Source: Pelotomaculum sp. UBA3102
GTDB taxonomy: Bacteria > Bacillota > Desulfotomaculia > Desulfotomaculales > Pelotomaculaceae
Direction: 5' to 3'
Assembly (NCBI GenBank): GCA_002365865.1
Contig: DFAQ01000038.1
Span: forward strand, 16,664 to 44,131
Length of the DNA: 27,468 nt
Positions 16,576 to 24,138 of this stretch are shown here, piece after piece (positions within the stretch are counted from its first letter, which is position 1; every line of letters starts with the position of its first letter). The position numbers and the translations under genes are program-made. The notes under the pieces are model-generated. The model was given only the letters and a program-made list of their open reading frames with translations, did not search any database and had not been told where the DNA came from.

Positions 16576-17854
16576 TAAGCTTTTGAAACAGGAAGAAATC
16601 GATGCCCTTCTGAATGCCAAGACTGACGGAACCGGAACCGGGCAAAACGGGTATCCGACAGAGTCTGACGGGGAAGTGCTGAAAGAAGATGCCGCCCTTG
16701 ATAAGGAACCGGACGGAAGTAAAAGTGCCGCCGGAGAATCCGCACCCGGCCCGCCTGAAACCGGTTTAGAGTTAAACGATGAAGAAAAAGATGCGCTTGG
16801 TGAAATCGGCAACATTTGTATGGGGGCGGCTGCCACTACCCTGTCCCTGTTGCTTAACCAAAAAGTGAGTATTACCAGCCCGAGGGTAACCATAACCACC
16901 CTGGAAAAACTTTTCGAGGAGTTCGTGATCCCTCATATGGCTATTTACGTTCGTTTTGTTGCGGGCCTTTCCGGGTTTAACCTGTTGAGCATAAGGATGA
17001 AAGACGCCGCCGTGATGGCGGACCTGATGATGGGCGGAGACGGGACCAATGCCACCGACGAACTCAGTGAGCTAGGGGTCAGCGCGGCTTCGGAGGCCAT
17101 GAACCAGATGATCGGTTCCGCGGCTACTTCTTTAGCTACCATGTTCAACCGGGCGGTGAGTATTTCTCCTCCTGAAACCAAGATCTTCCAGGGTCCTGAT
17201 GACATAGTGCCGCAGGAGATGAAACAGGAAGGGCCGGTAGTGGTGGTCTTGTTCAACATGACCGTGGGAGACATACTGAACACCCAGATTATGCAGGTAA
17301 TGGGCGTTGATACGGCCAGGGAAGAGGCAACCCTGATCCTCGGACAACTGCTGGCAAAAAAAGCGGAGGAAACCTTTGAGGCAGAACTTGATTACCGGGA
17401 CCCGGTGGAGGAACATATTGAATCCGCAATCCAGGATGCGCCGGCGCCGGTTTCTGAAGCACCCGCCGCGGCCGGGGCCCAACCGGCGGTTCCCCCGGCC
17501 GCGGCGGACAGGAGTCCTGCTGCAATCACAGGTATTGAAACACCTGCACCTGCGGATAAAAGGATTCCGGCAGCGCCGTCGGGTATAGAGCAGCAGCGTT
17601 TGAATCTGATCCTGGATATTCCTTTAAAAGTAACGGTTCTGCTGGGGCGGACGAGGTGGCCGATAAAAGATATCCTTGAATTGACGCCCGGGTCGGTAGT
17701 TGAGATGCAGAGCCTGGTTGACGAGCCGGTGGAAGTACTGGTCAACGGTACCCTGGTGGCCTTGGGTGAGGTGGTAGTGGTTAATGAGAATTTCGGCGTG
17801 CGCATTACCAATATCCTCGGCCCGGAAGAAAGATTAAAGAACCTCGGGAGATAA
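16568..17854 (+). CDS. fliY: Flagellar motor switch phosphatase FliY (CheC-like plus FliN domain)
   Basis: A 428-residue switch protein. The N-terminus LLKQEEIDALLNA is a FliM-like CheY-P docking peptide. A Gly/Glu/Pro-rich linker follows, then a CheC-like domain (about residues 70-280). Both phosphatase motifs are complete: DALGEIGN with Pro 22 residues on (SITSP), and SAASEAMN with Pro at SISPP. A Pro/Ala-rich linker (about 280-340) leads to the C-terminal SpoA/FliN domain, which ends GEVVVVNENFGVRITNI. In Bacillus and Thermotoga FliY removes phosphate from CheY-P at the motor. A separate short fliN is present near the start of the operon, so FliY is not the only SpoA partner. The end of this gene appears to close the flagellar run. 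Confidence 0.93.
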   Translation: MSDKLLKQEEIDALLNAKTDGTGTGQNGYPTESDGEVLKEDAALDKEPDGSKSAAGESAPGPPETGLELNDEEKDALGEIGNICMGAAATTLSLLLNQKVSITSPRVTITTLEKLFEEFVIPHMAIYVRFVAGLSGFNLLSIRMKDAAVMADLMMGGDGTNATDELSELGVSAASEAMNQMIGSAATSLATMFNRAVSISPPETKIFQGPDDIVPQEMKQEGPVVVVLFNMTVGDILNTQIMQVMGVDTAREEATLILGQLLAKKAEETFEAELDYRDPVEEHIESAIQDAPAPVSEAPAAAGAQPAVPPAAADRSPAAITGIETPAPADKRIPAAPSGIEQQRLNLILDIPLKVTVLLGRTRWPIKDILELTPGSVVEMQSLVDEPVEVLVNGTLVALGEVVVVNENFGVRITNILGPEERLKNLGR

Positions 17855-17943
17855 TTAGGATCAGGTCTAATAAGTCGCCCGAAGGACGAATTTGTTCATT
17901 AATGTTATTTAAAGTTTGGTTTCCATAAAGCAGGGGGTAAAAT

Positions 17944-18672
17944 TTGAAAATATTTGCCATTGCAGATACGCACCTTTCTTTCAGCAGGCCGGTAAATCCG
18001 CTGCACTGGTGTGACGTGGAAACATACAAGCCGATGGATATGTTTGGAGAGGAGTGGCACGGGCATTACCGCAAAATATATGACCGCTGGGTAAATAAGG
18101 TAAATCATGGCGACCTGGTTTTATTGCCCGGCGACATCTCATGGGCCATGAGATTGGGCGAGGCCCGGCACGATCTTGATTTCCTGGGTCTCTTACCCGG
18201 AACGATTGCCGCTGTGGCGGGCAATCACGACTACTGGTGGCAGAGCCTGGCGAAGGTGCGCGCGGCGCTGCCTCCCAATATGCGGGTAATTCAAAATGAC
18301 CACCTTGTTTTTGGTAATATAGCGGTCTGTGGTTCGCGGGGGTGGGTCTGCCCGGGGGTTGATAATTTTAGTGAAGCCGATCTCAAAATATACCGCCGGG
18401 AGCTGATACGCATGGAAAATTCTTTGCAAAGCGCGGGCTCCGGGGTGGCTGAGATTATCGTTATGACTCATTTCATGCCGGTAAATGACCGGCATGAGAA
18501 GAATGAGTTGGTGGAACTGTTTCAGCGTTACGGTGTCGGTACCGTGGTATACGGGCACCTGCACGGTGCAGCCGCCGGGATCAGCCTCACCGGCCGCAGG
18601 TGGGGGATCGATTTTCACCTGGTAAGTGCTGATGTTATTAATTTTACGCCCAAACTTATCCGGAAAACATAA
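17944..18672 (+). CDS. Calcineurin-like metallophosphoesterase
   Basis: A 242-residue cytoplasmic protein with the full dinuclear metal site: Asp8 and His10 (IADTHLSF), Asp64 (LLPGDISWAM), Asn94-His95-Asp96 (VAGNHDYWW), His176 (VMTHFMP) and the closing GHLHG at 204-208. Its substrate is unknown. It belongs to the broad predicted phosphohydrolase group (YkuE- or UCP033094-like), not to the flagellar system. TTG 17944 is preceded by AGGGGGTAAAA. The 89-base gap after fliY has no convincing terminator. It converges with a minus-strand gene that ends 7 bases beyond. Confidence 0.9.
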   Translation: MKIFAIADTHLSFSRPVNPLHWCDVETYKPMDMFGEEWHGHYRKIYDRWVNKVNHGDLVLLPGDISWAMRLGEARHDLDFLGLLPGTIAAVAGNHDYWWQSLAKVRAALPPNMRVIQNDHLVFGNIAVCGSRGWVCPGVDNFSEADLKIYRRELIRMENSLQSAGSGVAEIIVMTHFMPVNDRHEKNELVELFQRYGVGTVVYGHLHGAAAGISLTGRRWGIDFHLVSADVINFTPKLIRKT

Positions 18673-18679
18673 TGGCGGT

Positions 18680-18996
18680 TCAAGTTTTGCCGGGGGGACG
18701 CACAGGCGCGTCGACCAGGGTGATACTGCTTAAGATTATTTCCTCTTCGGCAGCCGGTTTTCCGTCATGATAGAGCCGGCGGCGGATTTCAGCCCGGGGT
18801 ATTATGGCGGTAAGTTCATTTTCAGGGGGGAGGCCGGAGCTTCGGGTTATTTTAACCAGGACGTCTCCTATTTTTATTTTCAACTGGTTTTCAAGATGCT
18901 TCCCGTCGTGCGACATGTCTGTGCCGATGCCGCAGGACTTGCCGCCGGGTTGCCTGGAAAGTTTTTTCTTTTCAGGAAAGGAAAAATTTTAAACAC
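18680..18996 (-). CDS. Unrecognised small protein, readable only through a -1 frameshift at A_AAA_AAC
   Basis: On the minus strand the frame ending at 18680 is open back to a TAA near 18985 but has no start with a ribosome binding site (an internal ATG at 18916 lacks one). A GTG at 18996 with AAGGA nine bases upstream opens a frame that begins VFKIFPFLKRK. That frame meets the other at 18967-18961, where the minus strand reads A_AAA_AAC in the phase of a canonical -1 slippery heptamer. Joining the two gives about 105 residues: a Lys-rich start, KLSRQPGGKSCGIGTD, then a hydrophobic/charged middle (LKIKIGDVLVKITRSS) and TAIIPRAEIRRRL. I recognise no family. It could be a decayed gene, a homopolymer sequencing error (six A instead of seven), or programmed frameshifting. 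The unshifted product would be 38 residues. Confidence 0.45.
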
Positions 18997-19081
18997 TTCA
19001 AACAGTCCTTTTTACTTAAAATATATGGGACCCAGGGTTTTCCCGTACCAGGGCGGGTGAAAACAAAAGGGCGGCTTGTTT

Positions 19082-19116
19082 TTGCAAGCACCCTTTGGGG
19101 AATGGTACATTATACT
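19082..19116 (+). promoter_or_regulatory. Possible promoter for the DUF503 gene
   Basis: TTGCAA at 19082-19087 lies 18 bases before TACATT at 19106-19111, and the overlapping TATACT at 19111-19116 could serve as an alternative -10. The gene start is 29 bases further on. The call is weak, from hexamer similarity only, but the divergent arrangement with the minus-strand gene makes a promoter here necessary. Confidence 0.35.
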
Positions 19117-19144
19117 TCAAGGGTTTTAACCGGAGGGAGCATCA

Positions 19145-19426
19145 TTGATTGTAGGTGTCTTAACCGTTAAATTGTTCCTGGGAGAAGCAAATTCATTGAA
19201 AGATAAAAGAAGGGTTTTAAAAAGCATGATCGACCGTATCAGGGCCCGTTTCAATGTTTCAGTAGCCGAGGTGGGTGAGCAAAATGCCTGGCAGCGTTCA
19301 ACCATCGGTATCTCGTTCGTTAGTTGTGAACAAACCCGCGTGCACCGGGTTCTTGCCGCCGTAATCAGGTTCATTAATGCTCAGGGAACCATACAGATTA
19401 TTGATTATGAAACGGAGTTACTGTAA
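19145..19426 (+). CDS. DUF503 family protein (YlxP-like)
   Basis: A 93-residue small protein with the family pattern MIVGVLTVKLFLGEANSLKDKRRVLKSMIDRIRARFNVSVAEV, then STIGISFVSC and a short beta-strand end, IQIIDYETELL. DUF503 proteins (PF04456) are often encoded near rbfA/infB or ribosome-assembly genes; their function is not settled, and the context here gives no such link. TTG 19145 is preceded by GGAGGG at 19132-19137 with good spacing. Length matches the family. Confidence 0.9.
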   Translation: MIVGVLTVKLFLGEANSLKDKRRVLKSMIDRIRARFNVSVAEVGEQNAWQRSTIGISFVSCEQTRVHRVLAAVIRFINAQGTIQIIDYETELL

Positions 19427-19514
19427 TAGTCATGGTTCTTCGTTTGCAGGAAGGGTTTACCGGGGTAACTGTTGAATAGGTTATTATTGATTAAACAGGA
19501 GAGGGGCTGGTTTT

Positions 19515-19961
19515 GTGAGTCAAGACCTGGCTATGGAGGCTAGAAACAAGGCGGGAGATTATTTTCGCCGGGGTTACAACTGTGCTGAGTCGGTATTCCT
19601 TGCCTTTCGCGACCTGGCGGCACCCGGGTTGGACACGGGGCTGGTAAAGATGTTTACCGGTCTCGGAGGAGGATTGGGCCACGCGGGGTGTATTTGCGGT
19701 GCGCTTAACGCGTCGGCGTTGTCTATCGGCCTGCTCAAGGGAAGAACCAGTGCCGATGGAGACCGCTATTCCTGTTATAACCTGACCAGTGAGTTTCACG
19801 ACCTTTTCAAAGAGCGTTTCGGAGGGACCTGCTGCCGGGCACTTAACCGCTATTCCTTCGATTCCAAGGAACACATAAAAAATTGTCTCAAGATTACCGG
19901 CAATACGGGTAAGCTGTTAATGGAGTTTCTCATGACCAAAGACCTGGTAAAACCGGAATAA
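19515..19961 (+). CDS. C_GCAxxG_C_C family cysteine protein
   Basis: A 148-residue protein of the TIGR01909/PF09719 family, probably redox-active or metal-binding. The conserved cysteines are all present: Cys23 (GYNCAESVF), the GCxCGA motif at 58-63 (GCICGALNAS), Cys87, Cys106-Cys107 (FGGTCC) and Cys124. A Gly-rich GLGGGLGHAG segment precedes the central motif. Members are common in anaerobes, where they often sit near oxidoreductase or CO-metabolism genes, and no substrate is known. GTG 19515 follows GGAGAGGGGC. The next gene, an acyl-CoA synthetase, is 76 bases away behind a hairpin. Confidence 0.9.
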   Translation: MSQDLAMEARNKAGDYFRRGYNCAESVFLAFRDLAAPGLDTGLVKMFTGLGGGLGHAGCICGALNASALSIGLLKGRTSADGDRYSCYNLTSEFHDLFKERFGGTCCRALNRYSFDSKEHIKNCLKITGNTGKLLMEFLMTKDLVKPE

Positions 19962-19977
19962 GAAAGTGTTTCGTCCG

Positions 19978-20012
19978 CCCCTCCCGGGTATGTGCCGGAG
20001 GGGTGTTTCTTC
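19978..20012 (+). terminator. Terminator-like hairpin before the acyl-CoA synthetase gene
   Basis: CCCCTCC (19978-19984) pairs with GGAGGGG (19997-20003), extended by GG/CC across a bulged C at 19985, giving a 9-bp stem with a 7-base loop. It is followed by TGTTTCTTC, a modest T-rich tail. It could end the previous transcript or partly attenuate the synthetase gene, whose start is 26 bases downstream. Confidence 0.6.
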
Positions 20013-20037
20013 AGAGTCAGAAAAGAAGGTGGGATTT

Positions 20038-22140
20038 TTGGATAGCCTTGCCAGTTTCACCAGACCGAAGTCGATTGCGGTAATAGGGGCATCACGTATG
20101 CCGGGAAAAGTCGGCAACTCGGTACTTAAAAATTTGGTTGAAAGCGGTTTCGGCGGGTCGATTTACCCCGTGAACCCCCGGGAAGAAATTATCGAGGGGT
20201 TATCCTGTTTTGCCTCAGTCACCCGGATTGCCGGCCCGGTGGAGACGGCGGTTTTTACGGTGCCGGCGCGTCTGGTGCTGAAGGCCGCGGTAGAATGCGG
20301 TCAAAAAGGGGTCCGGAACCTGATTGTGATCACGGCCGGTTTTAAAGAGATGGGTACAGAGGGTATGGAAATTGAAAAGCAACTGGTACAAATTTCCCGT
20401 GACTACAATATGCGCCTGCTCGGTCCGAATTGCATGGGTTTCATGGATCTGCACACACCGGTGAATACCACGTTTATGTCAAGCTACCCGGTAAAGGGTG
20501 ATATTGCCTTCATTTCTCAGAGCGGGGCCATGCTGGCGGCCGTGCTGGACTGGAGCCTGTACGCGGGGGTAGGGTTCAGCAAGGTTGTAAGTCTCGGTAA
20601 TAAAGCCGGTTTGAACGAGTCGGATTTTATTGAAGAGGCGGGAAATGATGACCATACAAAGGTTATCCTGTGCTATATTGAAGATGTTGCCGACGGGAAG
20701 CGATTTTTGGAGGTTGCTTCACGGGTTGTGACTAGAAAGCCGGTAATAGTATTAAAGTCGGGAAAAAGCCAGTCCGGTGCCCGCGCGGCTTCTTCCCATA
20801 CGGGGGCTCTTGCCGGCAGCGACCTGGCCTATGAGACGGCGTTCCGCCAATGCGGCGTAATCAGGGCCGGCGGCATGAAGGAGCTTTTTGATACGGCGGT
20901 TTCTTTTGCCGGTCAACCGGTACCTGCAGGGGACCGGGTAGCCATTGTTACTAATTCCGGGGGACCGGGAATAATAGCTACCGACAGCGCCGAAGAGGCA
21001 GGTCTTAAAATGGCCCGGTTCAGTATGGAAACGATCGAAATATTGCGCGGTAATTTGCCCGCGGAAGCAAGTATATATAACCCGGTGGATGTCCTGGGCG
21101 ATGCCGGAGCTGACCGTTACCGTTTTGTGCTGGAAAAGATTATTGCCGATCAGAATGTCGACGGGGTACTGGTATTGCTCTGTCATGCCGCGCTTACCCA
21201 GCCGGAAAAAACGGCTGAGGCCATAGTGTCGTTACGGGATGCTTATCCCGGGAAACCGGTGTTTGCTGCCTTTACAGGCGGCCCCCGGTTGGAGGGCGGA
21301 ATCCGGATTCTTTCCCGAGCCGGTATCCCGTGTTTTGAATTTCCTGAAGATGCCGTATCCGGTTTGAAAAACCTGGCCAATTACCGGCGGGTGCTTAACC
21401 TTCCGGCGGCGGAGGGTTTCCCGCGGCTGGAAAACCCCGACCGGAAGACGGTAAAGGCGGTTTTTTACGATGTAAAAAAGGATAACCGCCTGGTGCTGCT
21501 CGGGAGTGAGGCGGCCGAGGTGGCGGCGGCCTACGGTATTGCCACCGCACCTACCGCCCTCGCGCGGAATCCGGAGGAAGCCGCCGGTCTGGCGGAAATG
21601 TTCGGCTACCCGGTGGTGCTTAAGGTCGCCTCTCCGAAAATACTGCATAAAAGCGACGTGGGCGGTGTCATCGCCGGGCTGAAGACGCTTGAGGAGGTAA
21701 AGGAGGGTTATGTTGCGATTATTGAAAATATTCAACGTTACCTCCCGAAAGTAGTACCGCACGGAATCGAGGTGCAAAAGATGATGCCGCAAGGAATAGA
21801 GCTGATTGTCGGGATGACCAGGGATGTGCAGTTTGGGCCGCTCCTGGCATTCGGGCTGGGCGGCGTCTATGTCAACCTCTTAAAAGACGTATCGTTTCGT
21901 TTAGCTTACGGGCTTACCCGGCGGGATATCGATGAAATGATCATGGAAACGAGGGCTTATACTTTACTACGGGGCTACCGGGGGGAAAAGCCCGCCGACC
22001 TGGCCGGAGTGACGGCGGTTATAGGCCGGGTAACCGCCCTGGTTACTGATTTTCCTGAAATAAACGAGATGGATATCAACCCGCTTTTTGCTTACGAGCA
22101 GGGCACCGCCGCCCTGGATGTAAAAATAACCATATCGTGA
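20038..22140 (+). CDS. Acetyl/acyl-CoA synthetase, ADP-forming, fused alpha-beta
   Basis: A 700-residue enzyme that converts acyl-CoA, ADP and phosphate into acid, CoA and ATP, allowing substrate-level ATP synthesis in anaerobes. The N-terminal CoA-binding domain has SIAVIGASRMPGKVGNSVLKNL. A succinyl-CoA-ligase-like region has GPNCMG and SQSGAML, and the phospho-acceptor His254 lies in SSHTGALAGSDLAYE. The C-terminal ATP-grasp half has YPVVLKVASPKILHKSDVGGV and the ending NEMDINPLFAY. Alpha and beta parts are in one chain, as in many bacterial and some archaeal homologues. TTG 20038 is chosen because AAGGTGGG precedes it; the open frame extends further upstream through the hairpin. The substrate range (acetate, propionate or others) cannot be read from the sequence. 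Confidence 0.93.
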   Translation: MDSLASFTRPKSIAVIGASRMPGKVGNSVLKNLVESGFGGSIYPVNPREEIIEGLSCFASVTRIAGPVETAVFTVPARLVLKAAVECGQKGVRNLIVITAGFKEMGTEGMEIEKQLVQISRDYNMRLLGPNCMGFMDLHTPVNTTFMSSYPVKGDIAFISQSGAMLAAVLDWSLYAGVGFSKVVSLGNKAGLNESDFIEEAGNDDHTKVILCYIEDVADGKRFLEVASRVVTRKPVIVLKSGKSQSGARAASSHTGALAGSDLAYETAFRQCGVIRAGGMKELFDTAVSFAGQPVPAGDRVAIVTNSGGPGIIATDSAEEAGLKMARFSMETIEILRGNLPAEASIYNPVDVLGDAGADRYRFVLEKIIADQNVDGVLVLLCHAALTQPEKTAEAIVSLRDAYPGKPVFAAFTGGPRLEGGIRILSRAGIPCFEFPEDAVSGLKNLANYRRVLNLPAAEGFPRLENPDRKTVKAVFYDVKKDNRLVLLGSEAAEVAAAYGIATAPTALARNPEEAAGLAEMFGYPVVLKVASPKILHKSDVGGVIAGLKTLEEVKEGYVAIIENIQRYLPKVVPHGIEVQKMMPQGIELIVGMTRDVQFGPLLAFGLGGVYVNLLKDVSFRLAYGLTRRDIDEMIMETRAYTLLRGYRGEKPADLAGVTAVIGRVTALVTDFPEINEMDINPLFAYEQGTAALDVKITIS

Positions 22141-22151
22141 GGTGTTAGTTT

Positions 22152-23210
22152 ATGCGCAGCCTTTTTATCACGGGTATGGCCGGCAGCGGTAAAACGGCCA
22201 TAGCCATCGGGTTGGCTCTGAAATTTCGCCAGGAAGGGTACCGGGTTGCTTATTTCAAACCGGTCGGCAGTTCCGGAACGGGGGGGCGGGATCCGGATGC
22301 CCGGTTGGCCCGGGAAATTTTAGATCTGAAAACGCCTGCGGAGATGATAGTACCTTGCGCGGTAGGCCCTTCCTACCTTTCCCGGAACAAGAAACAAGAA
22401 TGGATGAAAGCAATTGCGGCGGCTTACCGGGAGATCAGTAGAGATGTTGATATTGTGATCATTGACGGCGCAACGTTTCCGTATCTACTGGCAGCCGATG
22501 AGATGGACAGCGTATCCCTGGCAGAAAAGCTGGGTTCGGTTGTGCTTAACGTAATTAAGGTGAAAAATGATTTCGACCTTGATTTTGCCGTTTTCTTCAA
22601 TTCCTTCCTGGCCGGCCGGGGAATTGCTTGTGCCGGCAATTTATTCAGTCACGTTCAACGGCCTTTGCTGGCCAAGACGGATGGTGTCTACCGCCCGGTA
22701 ATGGATGAAATGGGTTACCGTACCGTTGGTATTATTCCCGCCCGCCCGGAGATAGCGTCTCCCACCGTGGCGGAATTTTATGAAGCCCTGGGCGGCGAAA
22801 TTCTAACCGGGGAGGACCGGATGGACCTGCTGGTGGAAGATGTAATCGTCGGGGCCATGACTATGGAAAGCGCTCTCCAGTACCTGCGGCGCGCCGCCAA
22901 CAAAGCGGTGGTTTTGGGTGGTGACCGGGCCGACCTGGCCCTGGCGGCGCTGGAAACCAATACCTCCGCCCTGATTCTTACCGGCGGGTTTTATCCGGAC
23001 GTCAAGGTGGTGGCCCGGGCAACGGAAAAAGGGGTGCCGGTGCTCCTGGTTCATTTTGATACTTACACCGCCATTGAAAGGATAGCCGAAGTTTCGCGCC
23101 ACATTAAGCCGGGAGATACCAGGGGGGTCAGGGTGGCCCTGGAGAATATCGAGCAGTATTGCAACTGGCGGGAAATTCTCGCGGTGCTGCAGGAAGAACG
23201 GAGCGGCTAG
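22152..23210 (+). CDS. BioD-like P-loop and DRTGG domain protein (phosphotransacetylase N-terminal family)
   Basis: A 352-residue protein whose N-terminal half is a dethiobiotin synthetase-like P-loop fold (GMAGSGKT at 8-15, YFKPVGSSG, and DIVIIDGA). A C-terminal DRTGG domain (from about residue 220) has EDVIVGAMTMESALQYLRRAANKAVVLGGDRADLALAAL and ALILTGGFYPD. The same pair precedes the catalytic domain of long E. coli-type Pta, but the catalytic domain is absent here. Stand-alone versions (COG0857 type) are known near ADP-forming acyl-CoA synthetases, where a regulatory or sensory role is likely. The gene begins 11 bases after the synthetase stop, so they are probably co-transcribed. Nucleotide binding is inferred from the motif. 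Confidence 0.85.
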   Translation: MRSLFITGMAGSGKTAIAIGLALKFRQEGYRVAYFKPVGSSGTGGRDPDARLAREILDLKTPAEMIVPCAVGPSYLSRNKKQEWMKAIAAAYREISRDVDIVIIDGATFPYLLAADEMDSVSLAEKLGSVVLNVIKVKNDFDLDFAVFFNSFLAGRGIACAGNLFSHVQRPLLAKTDGVYRPVMDEMGYRTVGIIPARPEIASPTVAEFYEALGGEILTGEDRMDLLVEDVIVGAMTMESALQYLRRAANKAVVLGGDRADLALAALETNTSALILTGGFYPDVKVVARATEKGVPVLLVHFDTYTAIERIAEVSRHIKPGDTRGVRVALENIEQYCNWREILAVLQEERSG

Positions 23211-23244
23211 GAAAGAAAATACATGGTGTCTGGGAGGTAGGCGC

Positions 23245-23556
23245 ATGAAAAAGCCAAATTTTGACGATTTCCGGGAAATCTTTTTAAACTGCCTGTCCGG
23301 AATTACCGGACAGGATACAACAGTACTGGCAAAGACAAACTGGCATGAAGCAGATCTTTATGAAACCAGGCAACGGGTCCTGGAAACCGTCAGGGAGAAA
23401 ATGCATGCCGGTTACGGAGTTGAATTTGAAGTAAATCAAAGGCTTTTATCGTTAAAAGGGCCGGTGGAAAGCGTAATCATTCAAACCTATCATGAATTAA
23501 ATACAATTTATTTAATGGAAAGAATTAACGCCAAGATCAAGTCTAAAATGAATTAA
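23245..23556 (+). CDS. Uncharacterised 103-residue protein
   Basis: I do not recognise this protein. It is charged, mostly helical by appearance and without a signal peptide or membrane segment. It contains one Cys (Cys16), an N-terminal KKPNFDDFREIFLNCLSGITGQD, and a C-terminal amphipathic stretch, ESVIIQTYHELNTIYLMERINAKIKSKM. ATG 23245 has a strong GGGAGGT site. It lies 34 bases after the DRTGG protein on the same strand and may belong to that transcript. It ends only 3 bases before the end of the opposing zinc-ribbon gene, with no terminator in between. Confidence 0.75.
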   Translation: MKKPNFDDFREIFLNCLSGITGQDTTVLAKTNWHEADLYETRQRVLETVREKMHAGYGVEFEVNQRLLSLKGPVESVIIQTYHELNTIYLMERINAKIKSKMN

Positions 23557-23559
23557 ACT

Positions 23560-23967
23560 TTAATATCGGAATATTTTTTCGTAGCACTTGCGGCAGACAT
23601 AAAAACCAGCTGCGCTGCGGCAAATAATGAGTTCTTCAAATTCTGCGCTGAACTCCGGCCAGCCGCATTCAGGACAGCGTTCAATTTCTTCCGCCGGCCA
23701 AGATCCGCCGCAAGAAAAACAGAGATACCGGGGACCGGGTTGCCGTTCCCCGCCGGGACTCCGGTCTACCAGCGCCTGCGCTCCGCACTGCGGACATGAG
23801 CAGACCGGTTGCCGTGCTTTTTCCGTGTCTCCTTTTCCAATGATCTTTCTAACCCACTCACCGGCAGCCTTTTCACCTTCATTTGTATAAGAGCATGAAA
23901 GACAACCGGCTCTTTTTTCTTTGATGCATAATGATTTTTTTCCGCATTCAGGGCATTCCAAGAGCAT
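23560..23967 (-). CDS. Triple zinc-ribbon protein
   Basis: A 135-residue protein built almost entirely of paired CxxC knuckles. Cys5/Cys8 with Cys22/Cys25, Cys58/Cys61 with Cys83/Cys86 and Cys98/Cys101 with Cys125/Cys128 would form three zinc ribbons. Extra cysteines are at 14, 56 and 116. The linker between ribbons one and two is charged. Such proteins usually bind nucleic acid or protein partners, but nothing indicates which. The start ATG follows AAGGGAGGCGAAAAAT on the minus strand. It is a single gene between a convergent neighbour and the terminator of the CoA-transferase pair. Confidence 0.8.
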   Translation of the reverse strand: MLLECPECGKKSLCIKEKRAGCLSCSYTNEGEKAAGEWVRKIIGKGDTEKARQPVCSCPQCGAQALVDRSPGGERQPGPRYLCFSCGGSWPAEEIERCPECGWPEFSAEFEELIICRSAAGFYVCRKCYEKIFRY

Positions 23968-24031
23968 ATTTTTCGCCTCCCTTAAGGTCTCCTAAAACAG
24001 CCGTCAGTGTATATGCTTGCATGTATGCGCC

Positions 24032-24068
24032 GGTTATAAAATAATGCGCCTTTTTTATTCAGGCGCAT
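24032..24068 (-). terminator. Intrinsic terminator of the minus-strand CoA-transferase genes
   Basis: Read on the minus strand, ATGCGCC pairs with GGCGCAT (plus-strand 24062-24068 and 24044-24050) around a 11-base A-rich loop and is followed by TATTTTATAA. It lies about 70 bases after the stop of the CoA-transferase subunit B gene and before the zinc-ribbon start. Confidence 0.7.
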
Positions 24069-24138
24069 GTCAAAGGGGGTAAAATTCACATTCAAAGTTG
24101 AATCTACCTGGTTTATTTTATTATCTAGTAAATGTATT

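Noticed and set aside
17870..17890. TCGCCC/GGACGA stem after fliY as an operon terminator
   Set aside because: The stem has a mismatch and no T-run follows, so it is too weak to call.
18767..19060. Plus-strand open frame of 97 codons between the metallophosphoesterase and DUF503
   Set aside because: It runs antisense to the frameshifted minus-strand gene, has no ribosome binding site, and its composition looks like a shadow of that gene.
19012..19110. Minus-strand 32-codon frame from ATG 19110, ending at TAA 19012
   Set aside because: It lies across the probable DUF503 promoter and has no ribosome binding site. It is too short to support as a gene, although its end (PWYGKTLGPIYFK) looks protein-like.
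21232..21792. Minus-strand open frame of 186 codons opposite the acyl-CoA synthetase
   Set aside because: It is Arg/His-rich antisense shadow; the plus strand is a clear enzyme.
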